Part shown: one piece after another, positions 1 through 9,398 of the stretch
Layout: every line of letters begins with the position of its first letter
Position numbering within the stretch: position 1 is the stretch's first letter
Made by a program: the position numbers and the translations under genes
Notes under the pieces: model-generated
Seen by the model: only the letters and a program-made list of their open reading frames with translations
What the model was told of the DNA's origin: nothing
Databases searched by the model: none
Assembly (NCBI RefSeq): GCF_910592395.1
Contig: NC_088310.1
Location: 15,259,501 to 15,323,500, forward strand
DNA length: 64,000 bases
Reading direction: 5' to 3'
Source: Lineus longissimus
Taxonomy: Eukaryota; Nemertea; Pilidiophora; Heteronemertea; Lineidae

Positions 1-111
1 GAGTAAAAGAGACAAAATGTTTTCTTTCACCTGGAAGGCAATGATGATGGGGGAATTTTTTACTGTTCCATCCAGAGTAATGTCAGCTTGTTAGTTTGAT
101 TCTCAACTCAC

Positions 112-991
112 CACAGATTCCTGACCACCATCTTCATCATCACTGATATCAGCTTCGATAGCAGCTTGGAAATCCATGGCTTCCTTCCAAGCACCAGCAG
201 CCTCCACGTCCTATGTAATTGTAAAAAGAATGAAATTATTGCCAGTGATTGTCCCACATGTCAGTCTACCCCTGATTATCTCGTCTTATATTGTCTAACT
301 GCTCTATGCATCCGTCAGGAAGTAAGGAAATGTATGGGCCTTATACTGTCATGACTGTTCCTGTGTGATGCTTCATACATAGGCCTACAATGAGTACAAT
401 GCATAATAAGCATAACAAGAATGTAAACAAAACAAGACTTACTCGTTTTCTCTCCCTTATCACGACGGCATTTCGACTTCCAGTCAATTTGGGGGTCGTA
501 AAAATGTCTGATGAAGGACCAGGAACTGGGGTGAGAGGGCTTCGTGTAGCTTTCGGACGTTCTGTGACTGCAGGGGTCCCGTGTTTCGGCTTGCTGGGGA
601 GAAGTGAAACGGACGGGATCGCATCGTCGGCCAGGCTCCAGTTCACTTTGATGTCCTTGGCATCTTTCTGATATGCCTTCGCCAGCATTTCTTTCTGCAT
701 TTGCCTGGACACACTGTTGGTCATATCGTCGGGAAAATGTTCACTACATATCACTGCATTTTTGGTCCAAACGAAATCTGAACGGGAGTGGGAAACGACC
801 CTGCACCAAGCTTTAAATCTCCGAGAATCATCAGCTCTATCAGGAAACAAATGCGCTCCGAATTCACTATTTGATGTGGTGTTGCCGCATCCATAAACAA
901 CACATCGTTTTCCCCGGTCTTTCCTCAGCTTCTTCAGGGTTTTAGTCCTCTTCTCCGGCGGTTCGGCAGTATCTTCACTTGTACAATCCAT
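112..991 (-). CDS. THAP-domain protein, 5' exons (partial gene, runs off the left edge)
   Basis: Two exons of one host gene. Exon 1 (991 to 443, 183 codons from the ATG at 991) carries an N-terminal THAP zinc-binding domain. I see C30-x4-C35, W62, then C82-x2-H85 followed by F86, the C2CH pattern of these sequence-specific DNA-binding domains; a basic stretch precedes it and a Ser/Pro-rich linker follows. A strong donor (GTAAGT) lies at 442-437. The next exon is 210 to 112 (33 codons, acidic, ending in SDDEDGGQESV), with acceptor AG at 212-211 and donor GTGAGT at 111-106; the phase is 0 on both sides. Unspliced exon 1 would read on to a stop at 341 through a hydrophobic run, which I take as intron. 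The gene is intact as far as visible and continues beyond base 1. THAP proteins are usually nuclear DNA-binding factors; the target here is unknown. Confidence 0.85.
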
Positions 992-1179
992 CGCAATCTT
1001 TCAGTATATGCCGCTGATGAGAACATTTTACCTTTATGTAGCCTGTAGGGGCCGAAGTTCCTAGTTAATCCCATTGTTTAGCCCGATAATCCCTCTAATT
1101 AGCATTCAGGAACATGGTTCGTCTGACACCTTTGGCTTATCAGCACCGCTGTCAAAACACGATATCAGTGTCCATCTCG

Positions 1180-1202
1180 TGACGTCATCCAACATGGCGG
1201 CC
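1180..1202 (-). promoter_or_regulatory. CRE and YY1-like promoter motifs upstream of the THAP gene
   Basis: A full CRE palindrome TGACGTCA (1180-1187) is followed by AACATGGCGGCC (1191-1202), which matches the YY1 consensus AAnATGGCGGC. It lies about 190 bp upstream of the THAP start codon. In animal promoters YY1 sites of this type sit at or just after the transcription start. Orientation of the YY1 motif is on the plus strand, so a divergent promoter is possible. Confidence 0.5.
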
Positions 1203-1223
1203 GTTATTGGAATTTCTTTAGCA

Positions 1224-1667
1224 GAGACAAGACCACAATTGATTTTTTAAGCCTTTTAGCAGTTAAATTGTCAATGTTTGACCGCGACGCATCAAAGAAC
1301 GCGTGGTGTTGTGAATCTGAAATTTAGATTATGTTATTCCGGACAGTCGGGCAAGTAAATGGTGAAAAATAAAATGGTGATTGACCACGGAAATTTTTTT
1401 TTAATCGACAAATTAGACAGACTTTGATATTTCCACTCTTTTCAGCCAACTGGCAGAAAAAACTCAAAACACGCCCCCTATTACCCAATTAGCAAAATTC
1501 GAAATTAATTTTTTCAGCAAATAATTTCTTTATATCTGTAGACTTGCCACAGCAAATATTTTTTCAATACCTCTCCAAATATGTACTTGAGAATAAAAAA
1601 CATGCACTCGTCTAATAGATAGGCCTCGACCCTCCAACCTATGAATATTCATTAGTGGTCTTGTCTC
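1224..1667. repeat. Left 444-bp copy of the composite element
   Basis: Direct copy of 2217-2660 with 13-bp perfect terminal inverted repeats (GAGACAAGACCAC). AT-rich, no ORF. Confidence 0.85.
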
Positions 1668-2216
1668 AATGAAGGTACATTTCAGGGGTTAACATTTTGA
1701 GATTTTTTTCAAACTAATGTACATGACATCCCACAACTCTCCAACAAAGGAAAGTCATATCTGGACATTTTTGGAGAAATGAGAGACATTTCAAAGAGTG
1801 GTACAACTGTGCCAAAGCGACGAAAGAGGACAAAATCGACAAAAAGTCATGATTTTGCACCCAACAGCACCAAATTCAAAGACCTGCCCTGGCCAGAATA
1901 AGCAAGCTATGGAGCTGAAACTTTAGGATGTGATTTAGGAGTATCTTTGCTGCTTAGGGCACAACTTTCAGAATCAAGGCCTAAGTAGTTTCAAAGAAAT
2001 TACAAAATGAATGGCAACACAACAAGACTTGTAAAAATGAAACCGAACTTAGACCAGGGTTAGGTTGACTCTTATTTGGGTCAAATTAAGTTTTTTTCTC
2101 ATTATTTTAGCTTGTTTTGACCTTAAATCATCAGCAATACAATATTCTAAATGAATTAGAGTGATTTGAGCACATTCAAATTTTTCACTATATTGACCCA
2201 AAATGTAGTGTAAATA

Positions 2217-2660
2217 GAGACAAGACCACAATTGATTTTTTAAGCCTTTTAGCAGTTAAATTGTCAATGTTTGACCGCGACGCATCAAAGAACGCGTGGT
2301 GTTGTGAATCTGAAATTTAGATTATGTTATTCCGGACAGTCGGGCAAGTAAATGGTGAAAAATAAAATGGTGATTGACCACGGAAATTTTTTTTTAATCG
2401 ACAAATTAGACAGACTTTGATATTTCCACTCTTTTCAGCCAACTGGCAGAAAAAACTCAAAACACGCCCCCTATTACCCAATTAGCAAAATTCGAAATTA
2501 ATTTTTTCATCAAATAATTTCTTTATATCTGTAGACTTGCCACAGCAAATATTTTTTCAATACCTCTCCAAATATGTACTTGAGAATAAAAAACATGCAC
2601 TCGTCTAATAGATAGGCCTCGACCCTCCAACCTATGAATATTCATTAGTGGTCTTGTCTC
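2217..2660. repeat. Right 444-bp copy of the composite element
   Basis: Direct copy of 1224-1667 with the same inverted ends. Near-identity indicates very recent duplication or transposition. Confidence 0.85.
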
Positions 2661-2791
2661 AGCAGGCTCGTAGCAGACGATGGATTTGGAAATTTTAAAA
2701 CGCTAATTAAAAAATAACTATCCGTAGGAAAATAATTATTTTCATTCAGGATTGATTAAATGACTGCCATTAACCCATTTCTAAAGTTTTA

Positions 2792-4087
2792 TCAGTACAT
2801 CAAATATCTATGAAGTCTCTCTTTTAATCTAGCCAATAGAGTACGTTTAGTATAACGGTTACCTTTAAAACGCAGATAATTTTTTTCTGATTGTTTACAG
2901 TTTTTCCATAGGTTCTCCAGTTTCTCACTCCACCATGGTTTTTTATACCGTTTCCTCTGTCGTTTATTGAAATGTACTTTACTATCCTTGAATGGGAAGA
3001 AATCATCCATATCCCGTCTGCATTCGTTCACAAATACTTCATAAGCTGCGTCCACCTCATTCTGATCTGACAGTGCATTAATACGGTTATTACACATATT
3101 GATAATTACATTTAGGTGCCTTGGGTTTTCGAAAAGGCCCTCTGGAATGCCCGTAATCTTATATTTTCTTTCTATTATTGCTGGTGAATCGCTGTTTTTT
3201 CCACAAACATGCGCCTGTACGTTGTCCTGACAACTAATCCTATTGATCGCGTCCTCGGTTTGTAGTTTGATGAAATCTGACAAGTTCCATTTCGCTTGCA
3301 TAAATGAATGATCCGGCAAGCGACGCTTTGCTCCAAATTCGGCTGGGTTAACAACTTCACTCATTGTCAAAACTTTAAATTCTGTTAGACTCATTATCTG
3401 GTCAGCTGGGGCTAACATGTAATCTACTACGGATGTTCCTTTACTGGAGACACACATAAAGTTGTCTGATTTCACATTTCGGCCATTCAAAACGCACATG
3501 TTTGAGTCACAAAGAAAATCTAATAAATGTTCCCCGAATTTATTAGTTGTTTCATCAATGGTCACGCGAGCTGGACAATTATCATTATCTATTTTACTAC
3601 CTATCCTCCCGTTGAGGTCACCACTGATCAGAAGCGGTTTATTTCTCCAATATGAATATACCTGAGTTAAAAGTGTGTCATAGAACTCTTGCACGACGTT
3701 TCCCCTCGATGATCGTTCCGGTGGTAGATATGTTCCGCACACGAGGATGGAGAAGTCCTTATCTATCTTACCAGTAAATCGTATCCATATGATTCCTTCG
3801 TATGTTTTGTCTAAGACATCCATGTTAAAGTAATTAGCAATTGTCTCTTTCACTAGTATACCGACGCCTCCTGATCCTCGGACTGCACATGGGTTCAGGG
3901 CTGTCCTATTGTTTCCGAACCATATATAACCTGGAATATCGAGCATGCTATCGTTTTTTAGGTGGCTTTCACTGATAATTAGTATGTCCTTGTCGTAACT
4001 TTTAACAACTTGCGCTCGTAACGCCCCCGCTGGGTGATCAATGTTCTCGGACCATCCATTAACATTCCATTGACCTATAGTATGTAC
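2792..4087 (-). pseudogene. LINE (non-LTR retrotransposon) ORF2 endonuclease fragment, no reverse transcriptase
   Basis: An open frame of about 430 codons encodes an AP-type (EEP) endonuclease. Reading from about 4080: WNVNG (metal-binding Asn), ISESHL (catalytic Glu), then from the Met at 3946 the strand with GDLNGRIG (Asp/Asn pair), SVVDYMLAP and LPDHS (catalytic Asp-His). All catalytic positions are present. The C-terminal basic linker with KPWWSEKL and following Lys/Arg helices is typical of the segment before RT in LINEs, but the frame stops at 2792 and no RT follows. The frame has no start Met at its 5' end because a piggyBac end (TTAA, 4088-4091) abuts it. Loss of the 3' side is the reverse of ordinary LINE 5' truncation. 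Confidence 0.8.
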
Positions 4088-5355
4088 TTAACCCTTTGAC
4101 CGCCGAATCCCTGGACGCCCTTCAGCTGTGGATACTGGATCCCTGGGACAAAATTCCTGAAAAAATAAAATTTTGTAATTACTCTGTTATCTCCTTATGA
4201 ATCATTGCCCTGCATACCTGGAAGCATGAATAAATGAAAAATAAGTGCTAAAAAATCCTACCGTGTTATTTTATTGATCTATTGCCGCCAGTTTTCCACC
4301 TTGTGATGCCATTCGAACCAGCAGTTTTCGTCCGCAGATCCAATGCACAAGAACTCCTCACAAAACTTGCACCAATACACTGATTTGCATCTCTTTGGTA
4401 AGTTTATGTCTCTAGCCTCAGGATTTGCTCTCTTAGCACATAGATATTTCTCACAGCAGACACGGCAACGATTGTTCTTGGTGGCGTGAGCAGGCCTCTC
4501 AACGTCATGATGAACATCCCGTTTCAGTCGTCGGTCAGCTTGTGCCGCATTACTGGTGCTACCAACTCCTCACAGAGGGCCTCAATGTACATATGAAAGG
4601 TGAAGGGTTTCTTCCCTGGCGGAGCATGGAGAATCACAAAACCCATCTGTACGTAAGCGTTGTAAGCCGCCCACATGAAAAATTTCATGAACAATCTCCT
4701 TGGCAATTTGTAGTGGCGTCGACATTTCTGAAGCCGGGTCATTTGGTCATTCAGGTCAGTGCCTCCCATGTTTTCATTGTAGGTCTTCACTGCCTTTTGG
4801 GCTTGGACTTGGACCCTCCTGTGTTCATTTGCATCATATCTGGGAACAGTTTCCATCGGCGAATCGATATACAGTGATGTGACAAAATAAATAGGACGTT
4901 TGTCTTTCCACACTAGCGCTGCAACATTTCCGTTGAAGAACAAGTCACTGTCTCCTTTTGCCATTCGATTGTCCTTCCTAATTAGTGACTTCGGGAACTC
5001 CCTTCTATTCGTCATAGCTGTACCACAAATCTGATATCTTTCTCCTCCAGTAAATATTCTGCCAATTGGACCGATGTGTGAAAGCGATCTGTATACAGTG
5101 CATAGTTCTGCCCCGAGTATTCATCAGTCAGTCGAACCACTAGGTTGCCGGTGACACCTAGGTTATCAAGCGTATTGGCATTCTCTACTCTTCCAGTGTA
5201 AACCTCTGCATTGCAAATGTACTCATTTTGAGAGTCACACAGGAGAAATGTTTTGATACCCCAGCGTACCGGTTTATCCTTGATGTATTGTCTGAATGAC
5301 AGTTTATTCTTAGTTGGTATCATCCCCTCATCTAGAGCTAGTTCATAATAATGCT
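4088..5355 (-). pseudogene. piggyBac-like transposase, truncated and frameshifted
   Basis: Three frames together read as the C-terminal half of a piggyBac (DDE_Tnp_1_7) transposase. 5355-5012 has the stretch with DEGMIPTK, KPVRWGIK and LYTDRFHTS. 5015-4524 has WKDKRPIYFVTSL and YNENMGGTDLNDQMTR, the conserved late catalytic region. 4533-4279 has the Cys-rich C-terminal domain (CRVCCEKYLC, then WCKFCEEFLC). Frameshifts lie near 5015 and 4533. The 3' terminus is at 4088 with TTAA followed by CCCTTTG, as in Looper/Uribo-type piggyBac ends. The N-terminal half and the other terminus are missing beyond about 5355. Enzyme family role: cut-and-paste integration at TTAA. Not functional here. Confidence 0.88.
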
Positions 5356-5662
5356 CAAAAAACAGATAATTATGATGATGGCATTGTCATTGATCTTGTT
5401 AACTCTAGTCTAAAGCATTGATGCACTTGTCATAAATCTTTAACTGTATTAATATTTACACTTTACAGTGAGAGAAATATTATGTTATCATTATATTGAT
5501 TGATTGTTCTCAAAACTCATGTTTTTATTGTTCTTATTTCATATCTGAAATCTTTTCTACGGCTGTGACTAATAAGTAGGTCAACACATAGGGGGATTCC
5601 CCAAATGCTGGATTCTGAAACTCCCTAATATCACTAGCTAAACGACCTCAATTAAGTGACTA

Positions 5663-6301
5663 TTACAAACCTAGTGAAGAAATGAAGAAATACGAGTACC
5701 TATGGATTGTCCTAGGTATGAGTGCTGTAGGATCAGGGGTCTACTACTTTTTTTCTTCTGTACTATGTTTTCTATACTGTTTTTTGTCCTTAGGAATAAC
5801 ACTGTTTTCTTCTAAGGCATCTTTCATGGCTGATTCATCCTTGTTGAGAAATAGGACTAAGAGTCTAATGTTCTCTCTGAAGTCCTCAACGACTTAATTG
5901 TACTTCTGAACTAGTAACCATACAGTCAGATTATAGTGCCTACCAGAAAAGGCTAAATTACATAACTCTGACACCTTCTTCTTTGTGTCTCTGAAATTAG
6001 CACAATCATCAATTCAAAATAACGTATCTGACCCTGCAAAGGTTAGAGTAGCTAATTTAAGCACAAGGTCCAAATTACTGGCCACTGCTTCAGGAATAAT
6101 TATGTAGACGTGGTTGTCTTGGTAAATCTATTTCCTGTCAGATGTCTTATTGTTGAAATATGTTACTCAGAAAATGACTATGCTATGGAACTTGTTATGA
6201 TACTCCTTTTCTAAGAGGTCAAGGGCAAAATGTGTTTTAAAACAATTGGTGACTCCAGAGATGAGCATGTTATGTGGCTCGTAAATAAATACTTCACCCA
6301 T
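5663..6301 (-). pseudogene. Polinton packaging ATPase (FtsK/A32-like), several stops
   Basis: Minus-strand reading from the ATG at 6301 gives MGEVFIYEPHNM, then a degenerate Walker A (GVTNCFKT, with Phe where the P-loop Gly should be), a Walker B-like hydrophobic-IDDC stretch with an in-frame stop inside it, and a downstream segment (LTVWLLVQKYN, then RENIRLLVLFLN) that I recognise from Polinton/Maverick genome-packaging ATPases. I count at least five in-frame stops before the last at 5663. In intact Polintons this ATPase is thought to pump DNA into virus-like capsids. The start lies 4 bp from the start of the divergent integrase gene, so both must share a promoter region. Confidence 0.7.
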
Positions 6302-6305
6302 TTAA

Positions 6306-7885
6306 ATGAATGCAAATCAAAGCAATGAAAATCAAAGCAATGAAAATCAAAGCATTGAAAAAGATGATACCAAAGAACAATATCTAAGGGATTTGTACTA
6401 CAACCCCGAGGGTCCTGTGGCTTACAGTTCTTTGAGTAAAATGTGGAAACAGATCAAGGAAGATGAGATGAATTCGTTGCAAGAGCATCGCTCGAAAAAA
6501 CGTATTGAGTACAAAGAGGTGAAATAATTCCTAGACACACTACCAACCTATCAACTACATAAACCGGCAATTAAGAAATTTACCTTAAGAAAGACAATGA
6601 TATCCTTCATCGATCAACAGTGGCAAGCTGATCTGGTTGACATGCAGAAATTTGAGAGTAAGAATAAAGGATTCAGATTCATTTTAACGGTCATAGATCT
6701 ATTCAGTTGTTACTCTTGGGCTCTACCAGTGAAGAGTAAGATGGGGGAAGAAATCAGTGATGCATTTAAAGTGATTTTCAGGACTTCGTCCAAGGAGCAA
6801 AGCTCTAGAGAAGCCATACCGGTTGCGAAAAAGATCCAATTTGATGATGGCTCAGAATTCTACAATAAACACTTCCAGCAACTTTTAACAGAAAATGACA
6901 TGGTTCTCTACAAAATCTGACAAGAAGGCAGCAGTCGTAGAAAGATTCAACAAGACTTTGAAGAATAAAATGTGGAGGTATTTCACTGCTAAGGAAATCG
7001 ACAAGTGGATCAATGTAGTCGATGAATTGGTCACTGGCTACAACAATACTTTTCACTCATCAATAGGTATGAAACCTGTAGACGGCAGAAAGATGGAAAA
7101 CGAAGCAGTGTGGTAAAACCGTTGCGGCCTTCACCTCAAAGAGACATTTGGTGATCCAAAGTACAAATTAGGTGACAGTGTAAACATTTCAAAGTACAAG
7201 TCCATTTGCGATAAAGGCTACCTACCAAATTTCACTGAGGAAGTATTTCAAATCAAACATATCATCTTCACTCATCCTATCATCCACAAGCTTGAATATT
7301 ACCACAAGGAGGAAATTCAAGGATATTTCTATAAAGAGGAGTTGAGCTACGTTCCTAATCCTGACCGTCTAGAGTACAAGATCGAGAAGATGTAAAAGCT
7401 GAACTGCATGCACAAAACCAGAGCGTCCCATGCGGCAATAGTAAGAAATTCAAACGATCGAAAAGGTCTTTCTGAATACAGCCTGAAACATGATAGACCT
7501 CCCATGCTTCGATGCGCTTGATTTCACAAACCAGCAAGCCACAGGACGATTCGGACAGTTTCAGAGAATTATGGAAGAGAAAAAAAATCAAAATCTTCTC
7601 CAGGGATTCGGGAAGGTCCGCATCGTCCCACGGCTTGCTGGTTTGTGAAATCAAGCGCATCGAAGCATTGGAGGTCTATCATGTTTCAGGCTGTATTCAG
7701 AAGGGCCTTTCGGTCGTTTGAATTTCTTACTGTTGCCGCATGGGGTGCTCTGGTTTTGTGCATGCAGTTCAGCTTTAAGGTACAAGAGCAGTCAAAGAAA
7801 GAAATACGGATTAGTGAAGTGGAAGGGTTACAGTGACAAATTCAATGAATGGTCACCAGTTTCAGATATTAAATCATTGAAATGA
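6306..7885 (+). pseudogene. Polinton (Maverick) retroviral-type integrase with chromodomain, broken by frameshifts and a MITE
   Basis: Starts at ATG 6306 with a short NQSNE repeat. The core at 6600-7116 shows the DDE triad: WQADLVDMQ (Asp), FDDGSEFYN (Asp), then after a frameshift near 6918 VVERFNKTLKNK (Glu). A second break lies near 7116. From 7140 the frame gives the SH3-like module with KYKLGDSVNISKYK and KGYLPNFTEEVF, diagnostic for Polinton integrases. A 380-bp MITE (7396-7775) follows. Beyond it, at about 7802-7885, the C-terminal chromodomain resumes (LVKWKGYSDKFNEW) and ends at TGA 7883-7885. The integrase would join element ends to the host genome; the chromodomain probably reads chromatin. 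Not functional. Confidence 0.88.
7396..7775. mobile_element. 380-bp hairpin MITE with TAA target duplication
   Basis: The left and right arms are long inverted repeats (AAGCTGAACTGCATGC at the start, its inverse at the end), with homology extending about 140-150 bp into each arm around a short asymmetric centre. It is flanked by TAA (7393-7395 and 7776-7778). A 3-bp TWA-type duplication suggests a PIF/Harbinger-type source. It sits inside the Polinton integrase just before its chromodomain. No protein is encoded. Confidence 0.8.
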
Positions 7886-7955
7886 GATTAATTCTCTAAA
7901 GTAGGACTAAAGTAAATAATTTAATAAAATTTGTTTCTATTAAATCAAGCTAGAA

Positions 7956-8478
7956 ATGGAAGGACAACTATTTAACAATAATTCTGGTACGGTCAATGTG
8001 TATCAGTATCCTGTGTATCAGTATCCTGGAGATCAGTTTCAACCAGTAGTTTCAGGATCTACATTTAAATGTGTTAAATGCGATGTAACAAAGCCTGAAA
8101 GTGAATTTGAAAAGAACAGACGCAAGAAATCCCTGGATTATTGTAAAGCATGTGATTCAACGTTAACCAAGAAATGCAATAAATGTGATGAACTTAAATT
8201 ACTATGTGATGGTGAGTTCGCTAAAGATAGAAATAGAGATAGCTGTAGATCATGTTGGAACTCTGGCTACAAACGTTACCTTGATCAGAGTGGTAATAGA
8301 GACAGTCATAAAATAAGGGTAGGTTTAAGAGTGCTACAGTAGACTGGTCCCTCTTTAAGGAGCCATTGGATAGGTCACTTTATTTCATGACCAAGATGAA
8401 TAATGAAAACTGGTTTGTCTATCGAGACATGAATGTGATACAAGACTGGAGAAGAGTGTTATCACAGTATTTCGGGGA
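7956..8478 (+). pseudogene. Polinton-linked Cys-rich (zinc-ribbon-like) protein, 5' part
   Basis: ATG at 7956. The N-terminus repeats YQYP. It is followed by paired CxxC motifs (CVKCD...YCKACD, then KKCNKCDELK...CRSCW) that look like two treble-clef or zinc-ribbon units. The first open frame stops at 8342, but a homologous frame (DWSLFKE...ENWFVYRD...WRRVLSQYFG) runs on to 8478. There the BEL-A element begins, and the gene resumes at 14771. Comparison with the second copy at 63395-64000 shows an internal deletion between HKIRV and the DWSLF segment. Its place after the integrase suggests an element-encoded nucleic-acid-binding protein. I do not recognise a named family. Confidence 0.6.
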
Positions 8479-9255
8479 TGTGACGCATTGAAGGAATTAC
8501 TAACAAGAACGACTGGGGTAGTTCCAAAACTTTGTTTCTGCAAATAAAAAATACATTGCAAATTCAAAGTATGCCCCTTTTTTATCATATTACACAAACA
8601 ATCCCCATACTAGGAGTTAACTCATGGTCCGACAGGTGCTGCCACCTTCACGAAGATGGACAAACTGAGAAGCCAGAGAAGTCTCACAAACAGCATGACC
8701 TTCAATCATGAAAGTCCATATGTAGTTCCCAACAAAGATCTGATTCAGTACAACAGTTCACCAGCTACCAGCATGGCGCTAAAACAACGGGAAGCTACGA
8801 ATATTACTAGTACTCGAATATTACAAATATTGAGACTTCGCCTTGGAACCACACAAATACATGTAGGCCTAATGCATCAGCAGCGTACATCAATCCTGAC
8901 GGTTTTCTCAACAAAGCATTGCCTTCAAAATACGCTTGGGGTTTTTTGTCAAGTGTTAACAACTCTCTGACAACCTTCCTGATCTAGGCAAGATGGATAT
9001 TTATACATTTTACATTTACCTGGAGTTATTGTCACCCAGTTTCTCGAACAAAGAGACATAATTAAAGAAAACAGGTCCACGAGGACCGCTTCTGAATAAA
9101 AACAATGGCGGATGACGACGTCGTCGTGATGCGCAAAAGGTGCTGGCGCGAAACGAAAGCGCGGGAAATTTAAACGACAAAGTTAAAGAGCGCCTCAAAT
9201 AGCGAAATAAAATGAATTAATAATATTAACGCGAAAGATACTGCGTTTCAGAACA
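8479..9255 (-). repeat. 3' LTR of BEL-A
   Basis: Almost identical to 13998-14770; differs by a few substitutions and small indels. Polypurine-like sequence (CTTCGCGCCCCCGGAGGAT on minus) adjoins at 9256. Confidence 0.93.
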
Positions 9256-9398
9256 ATCCTCCGGGGGCGCGAAGTAAGCGAACGAAGGACGCGATATAAA
9301 GGGTCAACTGATAACGCGACAAATTATACAAGTGCAATTTGCGATTGCCCACGACATAAACCATGGATATGCGGATATAGAGACTAAGTCTAATTGCC

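Larger units (their letters stand above)
1224..2660. mobile_element. Composite element: two 444-bp copies with terminal inverted repeats, 4-bp target duplication
   Basis: Copies at 1224-1667 and 2217-2660 have equal length and differ, by eye, at one base (AGC versus ATC in the sequence before CAAATAATTT). Each copy starts GAGACAAGACCAC and ends with its inverse, GTGGTCTTGTCTC. The whole block is flanked by AGCA (1220-1223 and 2661-2664). The 549-bp spacer has no convincing ORF. It could be a small LTR-like element, or two MITE copies moving together. The ends lack the TG...CA of LTR elements. Confidence 0.75.

Noticed and set aside
341-442. C-terminal transmembrane segment of the THAP protein
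   Set aside because: It begins exactly at a GTAAGT donor, and an in-phase exon follows at 210-112, so it is intron translated.
5682-5897. 71-codon hydrophobic protein on plus
   Set aside because: Antisense of the Polinton ATPase C-terminal part; no independent support.
8656-8970. 104-codon protein repeated at 14171-14485
   Set aside because: Both lie in the BEL-A LTRs, on the strand opposite to the element; no domain.
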